Source: Hysterangium stoloniferum
Taxonomy: Eukaryota > Basidiomycota > Agaricomycetes > Hysterangiales > Hysterangiaceae
NCBI GenBank assembly: GCA_015178975.1
Contig: WHVD01000001.1
Span: 1,240,001-1,304,000, forward strand
DNA: 64,000 nucleotides
Direction: 5' to 3'
Shown here: positions 40,488-53,190 of the stretch, in pieces
How positions within the stretch are numbered: the first letter of the stretch is position 1
Layout of the letters: each line of letters begins with the position of its first letter
Notes under the pieces: generated by a model
Databases searched by the model: none
Told to the model about the DNA's origin: nothing
Seen by the model: only the letters and a program-made list of their open reading frames with translations
Program-made: the position numbers and the translations under genes

Positions 40488-42827
40488 CTAAATAGGAATA
40501 ATAGAGGATTTACCCTTAATTTGCTTAATAGGGCCAGCAAACCACCGTCTTGCGCTCAAAAACCACAAGCCGAGGCTATAGGCCATAACTATCCCCACCG
40601 CTACGACAGAATAATTGAAAGTTTGCGAGTCCACGGGATTAATTTGGGGGAGAATGAAGACGATGGAGATGAAGAGGATCCAAAGCACCGCGATCGTGGA
40701 GATGGGGAGAGAGAATGCACCGAGGTGGAAAGGCCCCTTTGTGAAGTTCTTACGGTAGATGACCCGAAGGGCGATGGGAATTCCTACAGATAGGAGACAG
40801 AGTAAGTAAGGTAACCGCCATCCATAGGGCATACAAGCACCGTAGGAGATGTATAGCCCAATGGTGGCGATACTCGTAGCTGCAGCAAAGGCAACACTAC
40901 TTCCCAAAGACGGTAATCCTAGTATGAAACTAAGCGTAACGGCCAACCAAACTAGTTCGGTGTGATTTTAACGCTGTGCATCAAGACAATAAAAGCTTGC
41001 CTCACCCGTTCGTACCGGCGTCTTTCGCTTGTCATCGATCTTATGGAAAAATGCTGATCCAGGAAGAGCGCCATCCCGCGAGAAAGCATACATCATACGT
41101 GAGTTCGACGTTATAGAAAATGTCCCAGCGAAAAACATGCACACGAAAATGACGACCTAAGCTAATCATCAGCATACAACATGCGTTGAACACACCCTGC
41201 GAAGTCATACCATGAGCGCAATTGCACCTTTCTCTCCGACCGTGTCAAGCAAGATCTGGGTCACAGGTTGACCTGTTGGTGAAGATACAGTAGCACCATA
41301 GTCTTGAATCGAAAAGAGAAGGCCGACAATGAGGAACCACCCCAAAACGGCGCTCACACCGATAGAAGTGACAATTCCAAGGGAGCCAGACATAGCTACG
41401 AGGTATTGGTCAGCATTCTTGACTCGACTGGCATTTCCTACCTGCATTATGTGTCTCTTCTGTCATCTTCCGTATACTTAATACACTAATAAAGGCTTAG
41501 ACTTGTCTACTCACGTGAGCACTAGCATCAAACCCTTTGATATGGTCAGCAACACGTATGCAGTATATTTGAGCAAGCCACAAACCAGTCATAGTATACT
41601 GTGCTAGCAGAATCCCAATCACAGCCACATAGGCATTGCTCGCGCGTGTGCCCCATCCTGGGTCACCAGTGTTGTCCACGAACGTTGTGAAGACAAATCG
41701 TGCTGACTGATGCGTCGGAGCTTTGGCAAGAATGGCAATGACAAATGAGACCGTTCCGAGAGCGTGCCACCAAATGGAAATAGTGTTTAACATGCCAAGA
41801 AGATGTACGCCGAAAGTGTTAATGAGCCCTTCCATTTAATGGGTGAGAGACTTGATAGATGTTTCTCAATTGGCCATAGCAATACCTTGGGCAACAAGAA
41901 CCGCGGCGTAAATACCGATTGTGGTGCGAGGGGCAGGGACAAATGTCGTTCCAATAGTAGCCGTCGTGGAGATAAATTGAGCAACAGCAAAGCTAGAGCA
42001 ACATTGAAGAAAATTGAATCACCGTCATCCAGTTAGGAACGTACCTTATCCCTGTCGTCACTGCTACTTGGCCTATATAATTGTTGAGCACTCAAAACAA
42101 GGATTATATAAATAGGTCCTCCTAACCGAGAAGATTGAACCAGCCCGTTATCTGTGTGGTCATGAGTAGATTGTAAGACTACATGGCTTATTGACATACC
42201 CATGAAGATATAGGTGCGCGTTTTTCAGGGACTATTTTGGCTGCCCAGAAATAAGGGCCGCCACTGGTAGGGTGAGCGCTGCATATTTCTGGAGAATCGT
42301 GGCAACATATTCAACACACATACAGGGGGATAAAACTCACCTGCCATTGCCAGACCAACCATCATTGTGAAGAATGCTGTTGTTGTCAAAAATTAGGGAC
42401 TGGGTGCGCAGCTGTGGGGCTACGCACAGACGACTACCCATCCCCATACCATTACAGCCGGACCGCCCGTATTCTAACGTGTCAATAAGGTCAAAATGCT
42501 GGCGAACGACGGAGTTGAATTTTTTGCACCAAACCATAAAGAAACAAACTCGCGGTCCCCTGTCAATCTTGTATTTCAACTTCATCAGGCATGGCGAGGT
42601 TAATTGGCTACTGTACCGTGATAACACTAATGATGGAGAATGACACGCCAAAATTCTTCAAGTTGTTACACTCAGCATAATAGATAAGGCATTATCAGTG
42701 AGTCGCTGCATACCTGTAGCAAGCTCAAATCGCGTTTCAGCTCCTGCTTATATCCCATCCGAGCAAGCTCAGCCTCGTCGTTGTCGTCATTTCCGTCACT
42801 TCGTTTCTCAGTGTCACCAGAGGACAT
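40488..42827 (-). CDS. Amino acid/GABA-type permease (APC superfamily)
   Basis: Minus strand, start MSSGDTEKRSDGNDDNDEAE at 42827, stop at 40488, with about ten short introns. After the acidic N-terminus come NFGVSFSIISVITGTASLF, YGLNTGGPAVMVWGWV, FFTMMVGLAMAE and the APC consensus region with PTSGGPYFWAA. Later helices include GLINTFGVHLLGMLNTISIW, ASNAYVAVIGILLAQYTMTG, ADQYLVAMSGSLGIVTSIGV and YGACMPYGWRLPYLLCLLS. Family order and lengths fit fungal Uga4/choline-type permeases that import GABA, amino acids or related amines across the plasma membrane; substrate cannot be told here. No disabling mutation noticed. Confidence 0.85.
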
Positions 42828-43593
42828 GGGCGTAAGTTGTTAGGTATCGGAGGATTGTTATCGCTTTGAAAATCCTCAGTGATGCATATAAAGCCAATCA
42901 CTGGCGTGCGAAAGAGATAAGCGAGGTTAGGCACAATACATAATTATTATACAGTGGGGGTAGACCAGAGACCAGGGCGAATCTAGGACTTTTCTGGTGC
43001 TAATGAGAGGTGAAAACGACATTTGTATGTGGAAGTTAGGTGTTCTATGCATTAGTGATATTTTAATATCGGGTCTTATTTCCCACAGATGACGCATTCT
43101 CTCTAGACAAATTAAATTCCGTCTATAAGGAATCGTACTGCGCTCCCTTCTTTGACGCTTGACCACCATTCCCGCTCTTGAAGCCAACATTAGGCGGTTT
43201 GACATTGCGTCGGTCAATTACTCTCCGCCTAAATCAATTCTGACCATCACCACACTCAGGTCACGTGCACTATATGACCAAGTCGATTTAAATTTAAAAC
43301 GACCAATAATAAAATACGTCGATTAATCAACAATTAATGCAGCATCAAGACGCAGTCAAAATAAATGTACATGGCATCCGTACATGAACCCGATTGCAAA
43401 CAAAAGTTGTTTAAACGAAGGGATGGAAGAAGCGAATAAGACGTCGATGGTACTGCGATCGACGTCAATATCTAGGTCAAATGAGTGGGATAGCGCGAAA
43501 TGAAGTGAAATGAACAGCAGTGCGACATTCGATTTGATTCATTAGATCATGTCAAAAGCAGAACATAAAAAACAAAACGTGGCTGTGAGAATT
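42828..43593. other. Intergenic between permease start and kinase end
   Basis: About 770 bp; AT-rich patches near 43270-43330; no gene seen. Confidence 0.35.
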
Positions 43594-46500
43594 TCATAGT
43601 TTGAGCTCGGTGAGGACACGGCGTGCGAGCATCTGATATTGCCAGCCATCACCACCTACGCGTCGGAACTGGATGCCATGGAAAGGAAGCCATGGAACCT
43701 AAGTTGCAAATATAGAATGTTATTCTTAGCTGAAGAGATACACGAGGCAGAGAAAATACCTTGACAATATTGATTTCAAATCGAACAGCCAAGCCATTTT
43801 GTAATGAGGCATTAAACGCGTCGTTATACGCCGCTTCCATAGATGGTGGTATCGAATCTTTTGCGTTAGAACTCTGGTTAGTGGGGGATATCGTCGCGAA
43901 ATCGCGAGGAATGGGTGGAAGATATTTCGCCCTGGCTGGGGAGCGTGGTCGTTGCCCATCCTCCGGTGACAAGTTAGTGTCTGATTCCTGCAGCAACAAA
44001 GACGGGGGCTCCGCTCCTTCGGCACTCGGGCGTTCGGGGACGCCAAGATGAGTATTGAAGAACGACGAGGAGCCGCTGCTGGCTGTCGCCGAAGGCCGAC
44101 CATGCACATGCTGCTCGCGTTCAGGCTCGCGCTCCTTGTCTTCAGAAGATTCTTTCTCCTTCCCTTTAAATCCGAGCCTGGAAGATTTACGGCCCATAGC
44201 ACGGCGGGTCGTGCCTTGCTGATACCGCTGTGTTTGCGCCTCAGTGAGGGTTGAGAGGTCGATCGATGGAAGGTGGATGCATTCAAAGCCTGTCTTTGTC
44301 TCCCGGAACTGCACTTGCATCCGTTCGAGAACTAGTCGGATGTCCCCTTTGATAGTAGACGGTGTTCTCGTGGATGTTGTAGCCACACTACCGAGTATCC
44401 CATATAAGCAAACAGACGCAGTGAGGGAGGGTAACAAGACTCACCTGAATAAACCCTTGAGGAAAACGGGTTTGAACTCCTTCTCATGGCCTTCCTCCTC
44501 CTTCCGCGTCTCCGGGTGCCCATTCACAATATGGCCCTGCTCATCCACACGTGGCGTCGACAGCCCCCCATCACGTTCATCCACTTTCGTGAAAAACCTC
44601 TCCACGTTTGACACACCCACGCTCGGGACACCACCGGCGCTACCAGGCGGCTTTGTCCGGCGACCAAGGGTATGGCCCATGAATGCAGACGCTCCAGTGC
44701 TGCTCCGCCGTTCATGCCTCGCAGCCCGTCCAGCCGGGTCCAGAATGGTTGCGGCCCGGCGATGCAAGGATCCCAGGGGCTGGCTGTGAGATTCCCGTAG
44801 GCTCTGTTCGGTCTTCGCATCGGGCGCTGCCGTGGAGTCGTTTTCTTTCTCCTTCTCTCCATCTCTCTCCCTTTCTTTCTCCTCCTTTTCATTATCGACG
44901 ACAATCCTCGGCGACATACTCAATATACTCGCCCTCTTCCCTGCCGATCGATGACCGTGATCCCTAGATCCCACAAGCAGACTCCCAAACTTCCTCGCGA
45001 GCGACACCGTGGGGCTCGTTGGCGGATGGTCAGGCAGCTCTTTCATATCATGCGCAGGCGCGCCATTCGTAGTCGTGACCGCGCCGTTCGTTTGCGCTGC
45101 CGTTGGAGTATCCACCTTCGTCGGAAACTCAGCACGCGGCGTGGCCTGCGATGGTGCCGGTGCCAGTGCTAGTGCCGGTTTCTCCTCTCTCGGGGCTGGC
45201 GCGGGCGCGGCCTGTTGTGGGATCCTGACAGCAGGATCCTCATTCTCCCTAAACGACGTCACATCTGCCGCTGCACTTTGCGGCACACCCGGCCAGCCCC
45301 TTCCGGCCGGCGGTCTCTGGCTGAGACTGTGGCTCCTCCGATGCGTCGACACAGGCGGCGCACGAGGCATCGTCATTGCCACAGGGGATGACGGGGCAGC
45401 CGGGGACGTTGGCATCGGCACCTGCAGTTCGTGTGCGCGTAGTTGGGGTTGAGGAGCGAATGAGGGAGTAACAGGAGATGGTGTGGCAACGGATGATGGT
45501 GCATCGTATGCCATGCCGGAGTAATGGGATGATTCAGGAGCTGGAAGTCGCGGGAGGGGCATGTTATAGTCAGCCTTCTTCTGCATAGATTCGGTGGAGG
45601 GGGGGCGGATCATGGGTTGTTTGAAGGACGGGGGAGGGAGGGATGTCGCTGTAGTTGTAGCTGATGGTGGATTGTATGCAGATGGGGGCGCCGAACCATC
45701 GAAATTTTCTGTGCCGGATGTTTTGTTTGGTATGTGAGAATTTAGAGAAAGTTGTGAAGATGCGAAATATCCTGGGCCGTACACACGTTCCCTTTCTTGT
45801 TTCTCACGGACGAGATAGTAGATTGAAATGAGGGGGTGGAAGCCTCGGGAGGGATCTAGGAGATTTCCATTATCAGCATTCTGCGCGGGCATTGTGCCGG
45901 AAATCACTGGAGACTTTGTGATCGGTGTATTGGGGGGCGATGAGTTTGGTGAAAACAACTTGCGGCGATAAAAATCAAAGCCAGAAAAGCGCTTCTTTGG
46001 CGTTGAGGGCGCTTTCTGCTCTTTCAGCCCGGTCGTGGAATCAAAAGAGAACGTGGATGAACCGCCGTTCAGCGTCATCCCCCCTCGGCGCTGACTCCAC
46101 GTAGCGACAGCGCGCACGTACAAGTCTGACTCGAGTATAGTCACAAGTCGGCGGTGTATCTCCTCAGGCGTCCCAAATTCGAACCCTGTCATGCCACGGA
46201 TGACCTGCGGATCGAGTTCGTCAGGCCGCAGCGGTTCTCGGTGCACGAGATGCGGATCGGGCGGACCAAAAAAGGAACGAATCATCCAGGGGTGATTGAG
46301 CACCTCGTTCAACGTCGCGCGCGACGCTGGATTTGTCACCAGCATCCGAGAAAGGAGGTGTTTGCATTCCGCACTAAGCCACACAGGGTATTCGACGAAA
46401 CCTCGTTTGATCTTGGCGTGTAATGCAGGCATAGATTGGTCATCGAAGGGGACCTTTCCGCAGACCAAGACGTAGAGCACGACCCCGAAGCTCCAAACAT

Positions 46501-47435
46501 CGACTTCAGGGCCGGTGTAGACCTTGGCGAGAAGAAGCTCCGGCGCAGCAAAATAAAGAGAACCGCAGAAGGTGGCGAGATGCGCAGAGGGATTATACAA
46601 ATTCGACAGGCCAAAATCGATGATTTTGATGTTCCCCGTGTGTGAAATTAGAATGTTTTCAATCTTAAGGTCTCGGTGGACAACGTTATTTCGGTGGCAG
46701 TATTCGAGAGCCGAACCGATCTGTCTTGCGAATTTGCGAGCCACACGCTCTCGCAGACGTCCATGGGATATTATGTAGTCGAGCATTTGACCGCCGTTAA
46801 CGTATTCAAATACCATGTAGTAGTGATGCTGGTGTACGATAAGTTCGCGCATTCCGCAAATGTATGGATGGTGCAATAGCAAACACAAGGAAGCTTCACG
46901 AATAGTGCGGATTTCTTTTGAAGCGTCCTTGCTCTGCTGCCTCGTAATGGCTTCTTGTGAGGCTCCTGCTGGCATGGGCGTAGGCTGTACCCGAGGTACT
47001 ATTTTGATAGCAAGCTATCGTACAAGCTTTTCATTCCTGAAAAGCATTGTTCATGGTATATTTACGCACCTTTTCCCCACTAACATTATGCTGAGCCAAC
47101 TTGACTTTTCCCATGCTGCCTTGACCGAGAGTCTTGCTGAGGGTGTAGTCACCCAGCACTTTGTTTGAACTTCGCCCCGTCTTTGTTGTTGATGGTGGGC
47201 GTGCTTCTTCGACAGAACGTCGAACAGCAGCTGGTTCTGGAGGTATTGGTTGTGGATTGAAAGCTTGAGGTGGCATCGAAACAGGCCTAGGACGGGTTGC
47301 ACGGGAGTCTACTGGGCGTGATACAGGCATGTCGAACTCGTGCCCAGCATCGTCAACACCCCCATGAGGTCCTGATGCTTCCTCTGGGACGCGGTTGAGA
47401 TGGCTCCCGGCCAGCGAGGTTTGATATGCACTCAT
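43594..47435 (-). CDS. KIN1: KIN1/PAR-1/MARK-type Ser/Thr kinase with KA1 domain
   Basis: Four exons on the minus strand: 47435-47070, 47014-44445, 44387-43760, 43698-43594; introns 55, 57 and 61 nt; 1,222 residues. A ~95-residue polar N-terminus precedes the kinase domain: [12 protein letters not shown] (Gly loop), LAIKIV (catalytic Lys), [34 protein letters not shown] and [10 protein letters not shown]. The long middle is Pro/Ser/Ala-rich and predicted disordered, then a charged Lys/Glu stretch ([14 protein letters not shown]). The C-terminus [20 protein letters not shown] with [15 protein letters not shown] is a KA1 domain, which binds acidic phospholipids. Kin1/Kin2 kinases act in polarity and exocytosis at the cell cortex. 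The 2,570-nt exon 2 is unusually long for this window. Confidence 0.93.
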
Positions 47436-47940
47436 CGTCGCCGAACTGCGAACAGCAGTGTGTCTGAAGATGTGTGCTGCCGATAGTTCGGCACGTTCCG
47501 TAAACGGTACCCCAACAGAGTATGAGTATAATTAGACGATTTTATTTCAATTTTCGTTAAGTATTTATCCTGTCTTTATTGCGCTTTTCCCCAGAGGACA
47601 AGCATGCCACTATGACCGTGCTTTCCCCTGGTCTAACCATTTAATCGCGGCCATCGCTCGATAAGGAACAACGGTGATCGTCGTAGGGAATACTAGCAGG
47701 CTACCTGAACATTGAATATACTCAGACCTACAAAGAAGTTGGTTATTAGGCACATCTTCCAAAACAATGATATGGGCTACGAGAAAGTCTTGTGCTGGGG
47801 AACAACAGTGAATCACCATGGTTTTTTGCCCTTGTCACAGAAAGGGGCGGCAAAGGGGTAATATCAATCTAATTAATTCTGTGACAAATGGGTTCATTTA
47901 CATTTATATCAGCATAACAAGGTGATATGCTACCACCCCA
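47436..47940. promoter_or_regulatory. Upstream region of the KIN1-like gene
   Basis: About 500 bp between the kinase start and the first repeat-derived sequence. No defined promoter motif could be picked with confidence. Confidence 0.3.
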
Positions 47941-47944
47941 CAAC

Positions 47945-48472
47945 TTTACTTGGTTGCTTTGCAACCTGGTGGATCAATAATAATGTCTCTAAACACTACA
48001 TCAGCAGTTATATCTGTCTTGGAATAATATTTTCAAATACTTGATCACATAACTTTTGTATTACCTTCTGTGACTATGTCATATTGAGGCCTTCTGTACA
48101 TTCCAGCTTCCCATTTATTCTCATTTTGAAACATATTTTAAAGTGATTAAAGTTTACATTATTCAGAATTATATACAATATATACATACTTTTGTAAATT
48201 CACTGAACATAAAAAACATAAGTCAGTCTCTTTTTGGAACCTTGCTGAATACTTACTCATGGATCAATAATAACATTCTTAAACACTACATTTGCAGTCA
48301 TATCAGTGTCATGGAGCAGGATTTTCACTCTTCCCCAATTTGTCCCTCTTGAAACACCAACATAAAACTGTCCATGTGAGAACATATGTACATACATAGG
48401 AGTATACAGATCCAATCCAACCTATTTTTAAAGATTGACCTGTGACTTATTGATAGTCATACAAAATGCTAG
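47945..48472 (-). pseudogene. Helitron/PIF1-type helicase C-terminal fragments
   Basis: Minus strand 48472-48258 reads LAFCMTINKSQ, then after a frameshift VGLDLYTP and FSHGQFYVGVSRGTNWGRVK, then ANVVFKNVIIDP. These are the last motifs of Pif1-family helicases found at the end of Helitron Rep-Hel proteins. A second partial copy at 48040-47945 reads ITADVVFRDIIIDPPGCKAT and a stop. The LTR at 48473 interrupts it right after MTINKSQ. Only the tail survives; no Rep domain or Helitron terminus was found. Confidence 0.7.
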
Positions 48473-49299
48473 TGTTACAACTGGAATTCCCACTGGACTC
48501 CAGGCACTAACTTATATGCACCCACACCCTATACGCACCAATTATCAGTTTACTAGAATTCCCACCAGACTCCGTACATCAGACTTGTCCACATTCGACT
48601 TCATTACGTTGTGTATCAGTCACTGGAATACCCGCCGGACTCCATCCCTGTCTATGTCCGACCTCATCCCATGCATCAGTCACTGGACTCTGCTTGGAAA
48701 ACCCGTCATCCCTCTAACTGAGCCCCATTCCCATTTTAGTCTAATGACCTTGGACTCCACTCCCGCTCCATTTCCCATTATGGTTTATGATTTGTCATGA
48801 TTTGGACTCCACTCCATTTTGTCCCGTTCCTAACACCAAATTTGGTGTTTACTTATACCATTTTATGTTTTGCTAGTTTTGTTTCATTATTACTGGATTT
48901 GGTATGTTATTCATTCCACAGTCTATATAGTCTGGCAGATGTTGTACATACAATCCAGTCAGAAAAGCAGCTTAGATTCTCCCCAGTAATCTAGTACATT
49001 TTCCACTCTAAACTCCTCTTTGAATTACACCACTCTCACTAGTTGGAGCCCACGGGCTCCAATGCATCTATCTCTTAACCTCCGACTTATTTATCTTGAC
49101 TCCCCGACCTCTCGACCCACAACCTCCGACCTACGACCCCTCAACCCATGAACTCTGCCTGGACTCCCCGGGTTTCCCATCCATCTGTTTGAAATTGGAC
49201 AACACGATCTCATGAGGGCCCAGCCTATAAGCTGAAGCCAAGTCCTACCAGAAATCCTGCGGGTTTCTCCGGAAACCCACTGTGTACGTACCCCTAACA
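48473..49299 (+). repeat. LTR family E, full copy
   Basis: TGTTACAACTGG...CCCTAACA, with a TATA-like TCTATATAGTC near 48922 and the conserved module at 49197-49245. Matching target duplications are not found (GCTAG left, CCCAC right), and related family E sequence begins directly after the right end, so the right flank was rearranged. Confidence 0.75.
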
Positions 49300-50795
49300 C
49301 CCACAGGCTCTGACCTATCTATCACTTAACCTCTGACCTACATATCTATCTTGACCCCTGACTCATCTCCACCCAACCCCTTGACTTCTATGGGAATCCT
49401 GCAGTCGATCCTCCAACCTCACAACCCACCAACTACCCCCAGACTCCCCAGGATTCCCATCCGCCCATCTGAATTTGGACAACACAATCTCACAAGGGCA
49501 TAGCCTATAAGCTGAAGCCAAGTCCTACCAGCTTTCCCATGGGTTTCTCTGGAAACCCTCTAATAAGCTCCACACATGCATCTTAACAGATTTCATTATT
49601 ACTGGATTTGGTATGGCATACATTCCACAGTCTATATAGTCTGGCAGATGTTGTACATACAATCCAGTCAGAAAATCAGCTTAGATTCTCCCCAGTAATC
49701 TCAGTACATTTTCCGCCCTAATCTCCTCTTTGAAACACACCATTATTTTACCTTGTCGGAGCCCATGGGCTCTGACCTATCTATTACTCAATGTTAAGGT
49801 GTGTACATGGAAGGTTTCCAGAGAAACCTGCGGGAAATCCAGTAGGACTTGGCTTCAGCTTATAGGCTTGCCCTTGCAGGATCATCTTGTCCAATTTCAA
49901 ATGGGCAGACAGGAATCCTGGGGAGTCTGGGCAGGGTTTGTGGGTTGAGAGGTCGGGGAGTCGAGATAGATAAGTCAGAAGTCAAGTGATAGATGGGTCG
50001 GAGCCTGTGGGCTCCGATGAGTAAGAGTGGTGTGTTTCAAAGAGGAATTTAGAGTGGAAAATATACTAAGATTACTGGGGAGAATCTAAGCTGATTTTCT
50101 GACTGGATTGTATGTACAACATCTGCCAGACTATATAGACTGTGGAATGAATAACATACCAAATCCAGTAATAATGAAAACTAAACTAACAAATATAAAA
50201 CGAGATAAATAAATACCAAACCTGGTGTTAGGAACAGGACGGAACAGAGTGGAGTCTGAATTGTGACAGGTCATTTGACTATAATGGGAATGGGGCTCAG
50301 TTAGAGGGCTGACGGGTTTTCTGAGTGGGGTCTGGTGACTGATGCGTGGGACAGGGTCAGAGATAGACAGGGATGGAGTGTGGCAGGTATTCCAGTGACT
50401 GTTACATGAAGTAATGAAGGTCAAATGTGGACAGGTCTGACGTACAGAGTCCAGTGGGTTTTCCAGTAAACTGATAATTGGTGTATATAGGGTGCAGGTG
50501 CATATATGTAAGTTAGTGCCCAGAGTCCGGCAGGAATTCCGGTTATAACACTTGACCTCCAACTCATCACCACCTGACCCCTTGACCTCCGCAGAATTCC
50601 CACAGTTGACTCCCTGACCTCTCAACCCACCAACTACTCCTGGACTCCCCAGGATTCCCATCTGCCCATCTGAAATTGGATGACACGATCTCATGAGGGC
50701 CAGCCTATAAGCTGAAGCCAAGTCCTACTGGCTTTCCCACGGGTTTCTCTGGAAACCCTCCAATAAGCTCCACGCATGCCTTTAACAGATAAATA
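49300..50795 (+). repeat. Array of truncated family E-variant LTRs
   Basis: Two head-truncated plus-sense pieces of a variant E LTR (49300-49590, ending CTTAACA, and 49591-49791 plus 50551-50795, ending TTTAACA). Each holds the module (49477-49525 and 50678-50725). The second piece is split by a minus-sense E copy. The tandem truncation pattern suggests repeated recombination between LTRs. Confidence 0.65.
49792..50550 (-). repeat. LTR family E copy inside the variant E piece
   Basis: Minus sense, TGTTATAACC at 50550 to the TGTTAAGG end at 49792, with module at 49845-49892 and TATA near 50138. Flanks CTCAA and CTTGA are only similar, and about 20 bp of the host LTR is missing at the site, so the duplication has decayed or a deletion went with the insertion. 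Confidence 0.7.
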
Positions 50796-50834
50796 GTTGA
50801 GACTAAATTATCCACATACATTTTTAAGATCTAA

Positions 50835-51533
50835 AATGGGGGAAGGGGAAAAATCTAAGTCAGAAGGCTGATGATAGGAAATGGGTTAATCGGGGGGCTG
50901 ATGATAGAGATTGTACTAGTTGGGAGGTCTGATTCTATAAATGTAGTAGAACTTGGCTTCAACTTACGTGTTGTGCCCTCTGGTATTTCAAACAGCAGAT
51001 AGTATAATATATCTAAGTAAAGGTCAGTACTTAGCTCAATTGACTGGAGGGCCGAATTACTAAAAGTCAAAGAGTAAGGGGTCATGGCTTGCCAAAGACA
51101 CCTTCTGAGGGTTTAATGTCAAGAGGAAAAGGCTGGAAACTATGTAAGAGAGTGTAATTTAAGTCAATTTTTGAACTGAGGAACTGTAACATACATAAGA
51201 AGATCTTTATACTACATCAAGATGGATGATCGGAAGGCCAATCAGAGAAGCAAAGTGTCAAATGGATCAAGGGAAGTAGATGACAAGGTGGGAAACAATG
51301 GAAATTAATGTAAAGTACTGAAGAATAATATTAAAGGGTCTGAGGTGGCAAGTAAGGCATATACATGGGAATGGAGATGGGACAGAGTGCTAGAAAACTA
51401 GAACACAGTGTAAACAAATATCAGGGGTGCCATGAGTGATAATGATGTGGGCAGGGGTTCTGATAATAAGACAACAAGGTTTTCCTAGTTAAAGACAGGT
51501 TGTGGGGGTCCAAAATGATGGGAGCCTAATATA
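50835..51533 (-). repeat. LTR family B, uninterrupted copy
   Basis: Minus sense; it corresponds piece by piece to 3645-3974 plus 5339-5768, which proves where the family A LTRs inserted there. Carries the CAAC/GTTG form of the module at 50949-50985. No element interior remains. Confidence 0.75.
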
Positions 51534-51574
51534 CATAGCATGTCCTTTCCATGTCCAATATCCAAAAGCCACTA

Positions 51575-51691
51575 AGGAAACAACAGTCACAAAAGGAAAC
51601 AAAGGTCACAAAGGAAAACAATGCTCACAAAGGGAAACAAAGGTCACAAAGGGAAACAATGGTGACAAAAGGAAACAACAATCACAAAAGG
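51575..51691. repeat. Minisatellite, left part
   Basis: Imperfect 19-bp units close to ACAAAAGGAAACAACAGTG. It continues at 52716 after an LTR insertion, with AAAGG duplicated at the break. Confidence 0.8.
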
Positions 51692-52715
51692 TGTTAAGAA
51701 CTGAAAAACTGACTAATGTCGGTAGGCCAATGGGGACCGATCAGAAGGACTTGGCTTCAGCTTATGTGCTGCGCCCTTGCAAGTAGCCATTGGGTGTCCT
51801 TAAATTTTGGGCGGGCAAAAACTAGTCCTAACGAGTTCCTCACAGTGAGTTGCTGATTGGGACCAAAGGATAAGTCGAGTGTCGGGCCAAGGGGTCAGGG
51901 ACTGAGAGTGGGCAAGTGCATGCAAAGGCAGAAAGTGGGATACTTAGAGTAAGACTTCTAGAGATGTATGTGGGTGTTGTTAAGAACTGAAAACTGACTA
52001 ATGTCGGTAGGCCAATGGGGACCGATTGGAAGGACTTGGCTTCAGCTTATATGCTGCGCCCTCGCAAATAACTGTCAGGTGTCCTTAAATTTTGGACGGG
52101 CGAAGACTAGTCCTAATGAGTACCTCACAGTAAGTTACCGATTGGGACCAAAGGATAAGTCGAGTGTCAGGCCAGGGTCGGGGACTGAGAGTGGGTGAGT
52201 ACACATGAAGGTGGAGAGTGGGATACTTAGAGTAAGACTGCTAGATATGTATGTGGGTGTTCTGAGTTGATATTCTGATTGCCTAGTAACTACAACTACA
52301 GTGGGTTCATATACAAGTTATTGGTGTCTAGAAAATACTAACTAAGGAAAGAGCAGAAACATTATTTGACAAATAAACTTCACTAGGAATGGGAAGGTTA
52401 TGATAAGTTCGGACGCCATGAATTAACTGAGAGCGGGATTAGGAGAAAAGGAAATAGTCTGAGGGTTACAAGTATACATATATAGGCATATGTGAAACAT
52501 AGAGTAGAATGGATCATCATAATAAAAAGGGATGTATCAGAGTATAACCAGATAGTATGAGTTGATGGGGGTGTAAACGGTGTTTGATCACCATGAAAGC
52601 ATACATCAGCGTCAGGAGACCGATGGTTTCCGATGCGATGACTTGATTGATAACTTGAAATGTCAATAGGCGGCAATAACCTCGGGGACCACCAGGTTGT
52701 GACATGGTCATAACA
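51692..52715 (-). repeat. Chimeric family A LTR: 286-bp head joined to a full LTR
   Basis: Positions 51692-51977 equal the first ~286 bp of an A LTR (seen from its TGTTAAGAAC end); then a complete A LTR runs 51978-52715. The whole is flanked by AAAGG at 51687-51691 and 52716-52720. So an LTR inserted in the minisatellite and later gained and lost a nested element by recombination. Modules at 51747-51799 and 52032-52084. Confidence 0.8.
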
Positions 52716-53035
52716 AAAGGAAACACTGGTTACAAAAAGAAACAATGGTGACAAAAGGAAAGAAAGGTGACAAAAAGAAACAATAGTGACAAAAGGAAAC
52801 AACAGTGACAAAAGGAAACAACAGTGACAAAAGGAAACAACAGTGACAAAAGGAAACAACAGTGACAAAAGGAACAATGGTTACAAAGGGAGCAACAGTT
52901 ACCAAAGGAGCAATGGTTTCAAAAGAAGCAATGGTTTCAAAGAAGGAAACATCTCAAAAAAAGCAACCATTTCAAAAGGAGCAGCCATCTTAAAAAAAGC
53001 AATCATTTCAAAAGGAGCAACCATTTCAACAGAGG
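52716..53035. repeat. Minisatellite, right part (19-bp units)
   Basis: At least six near-perfect 19-bp units ACAAAAGGAAACAACAGTG, decaying to the right into GTTTCAAAAGAAGCAATG-like units. As 19 is not a multiple of 3, the minus-strand open frame across it (FPFVTVVSFCHCCFLLSLL, 19 residues per three units) is an artefact. Confidence 0.88.
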
Positions 53036-53039
53036 CCAC

Positions 53040-53190
53040 AAATTGATATATTGTATTGTATTTTAATTTATTGTAATTTATTTTAGTTTATTATATTTTA
53101 TTTGGATTTATTGGATTTTATTTTTGAATATTTTATTTTCATTCATTGTATTTTATTTTAATTATTCCCTGATTTTATTCAGATTTTCCT
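53040..53190. repeat. AT-rich low-complexity tract
   Basis: Runs of TTTATT and TTTTATTT units following the minisatellite. Confidence 0.6.

Noticed and set aside
43726-45452. Several open frames of 90-186 residues overlapping the KIN1-like gene
   Set aside because: Shadow frames of the GC-rich, Pro/Ser-coding kinase exons.
49300-50795. A single large element with two LTRs
   Set aside because: The pieces are truncated variant LTRs in tandem with no interior, primer-binding site or coding region between them.
52398-52905. Open frames coding FPFVTVVSFCHCC-type repeats
   Set aside because: They arise from the 19-bp minisatellite read through three frames; not a protein.
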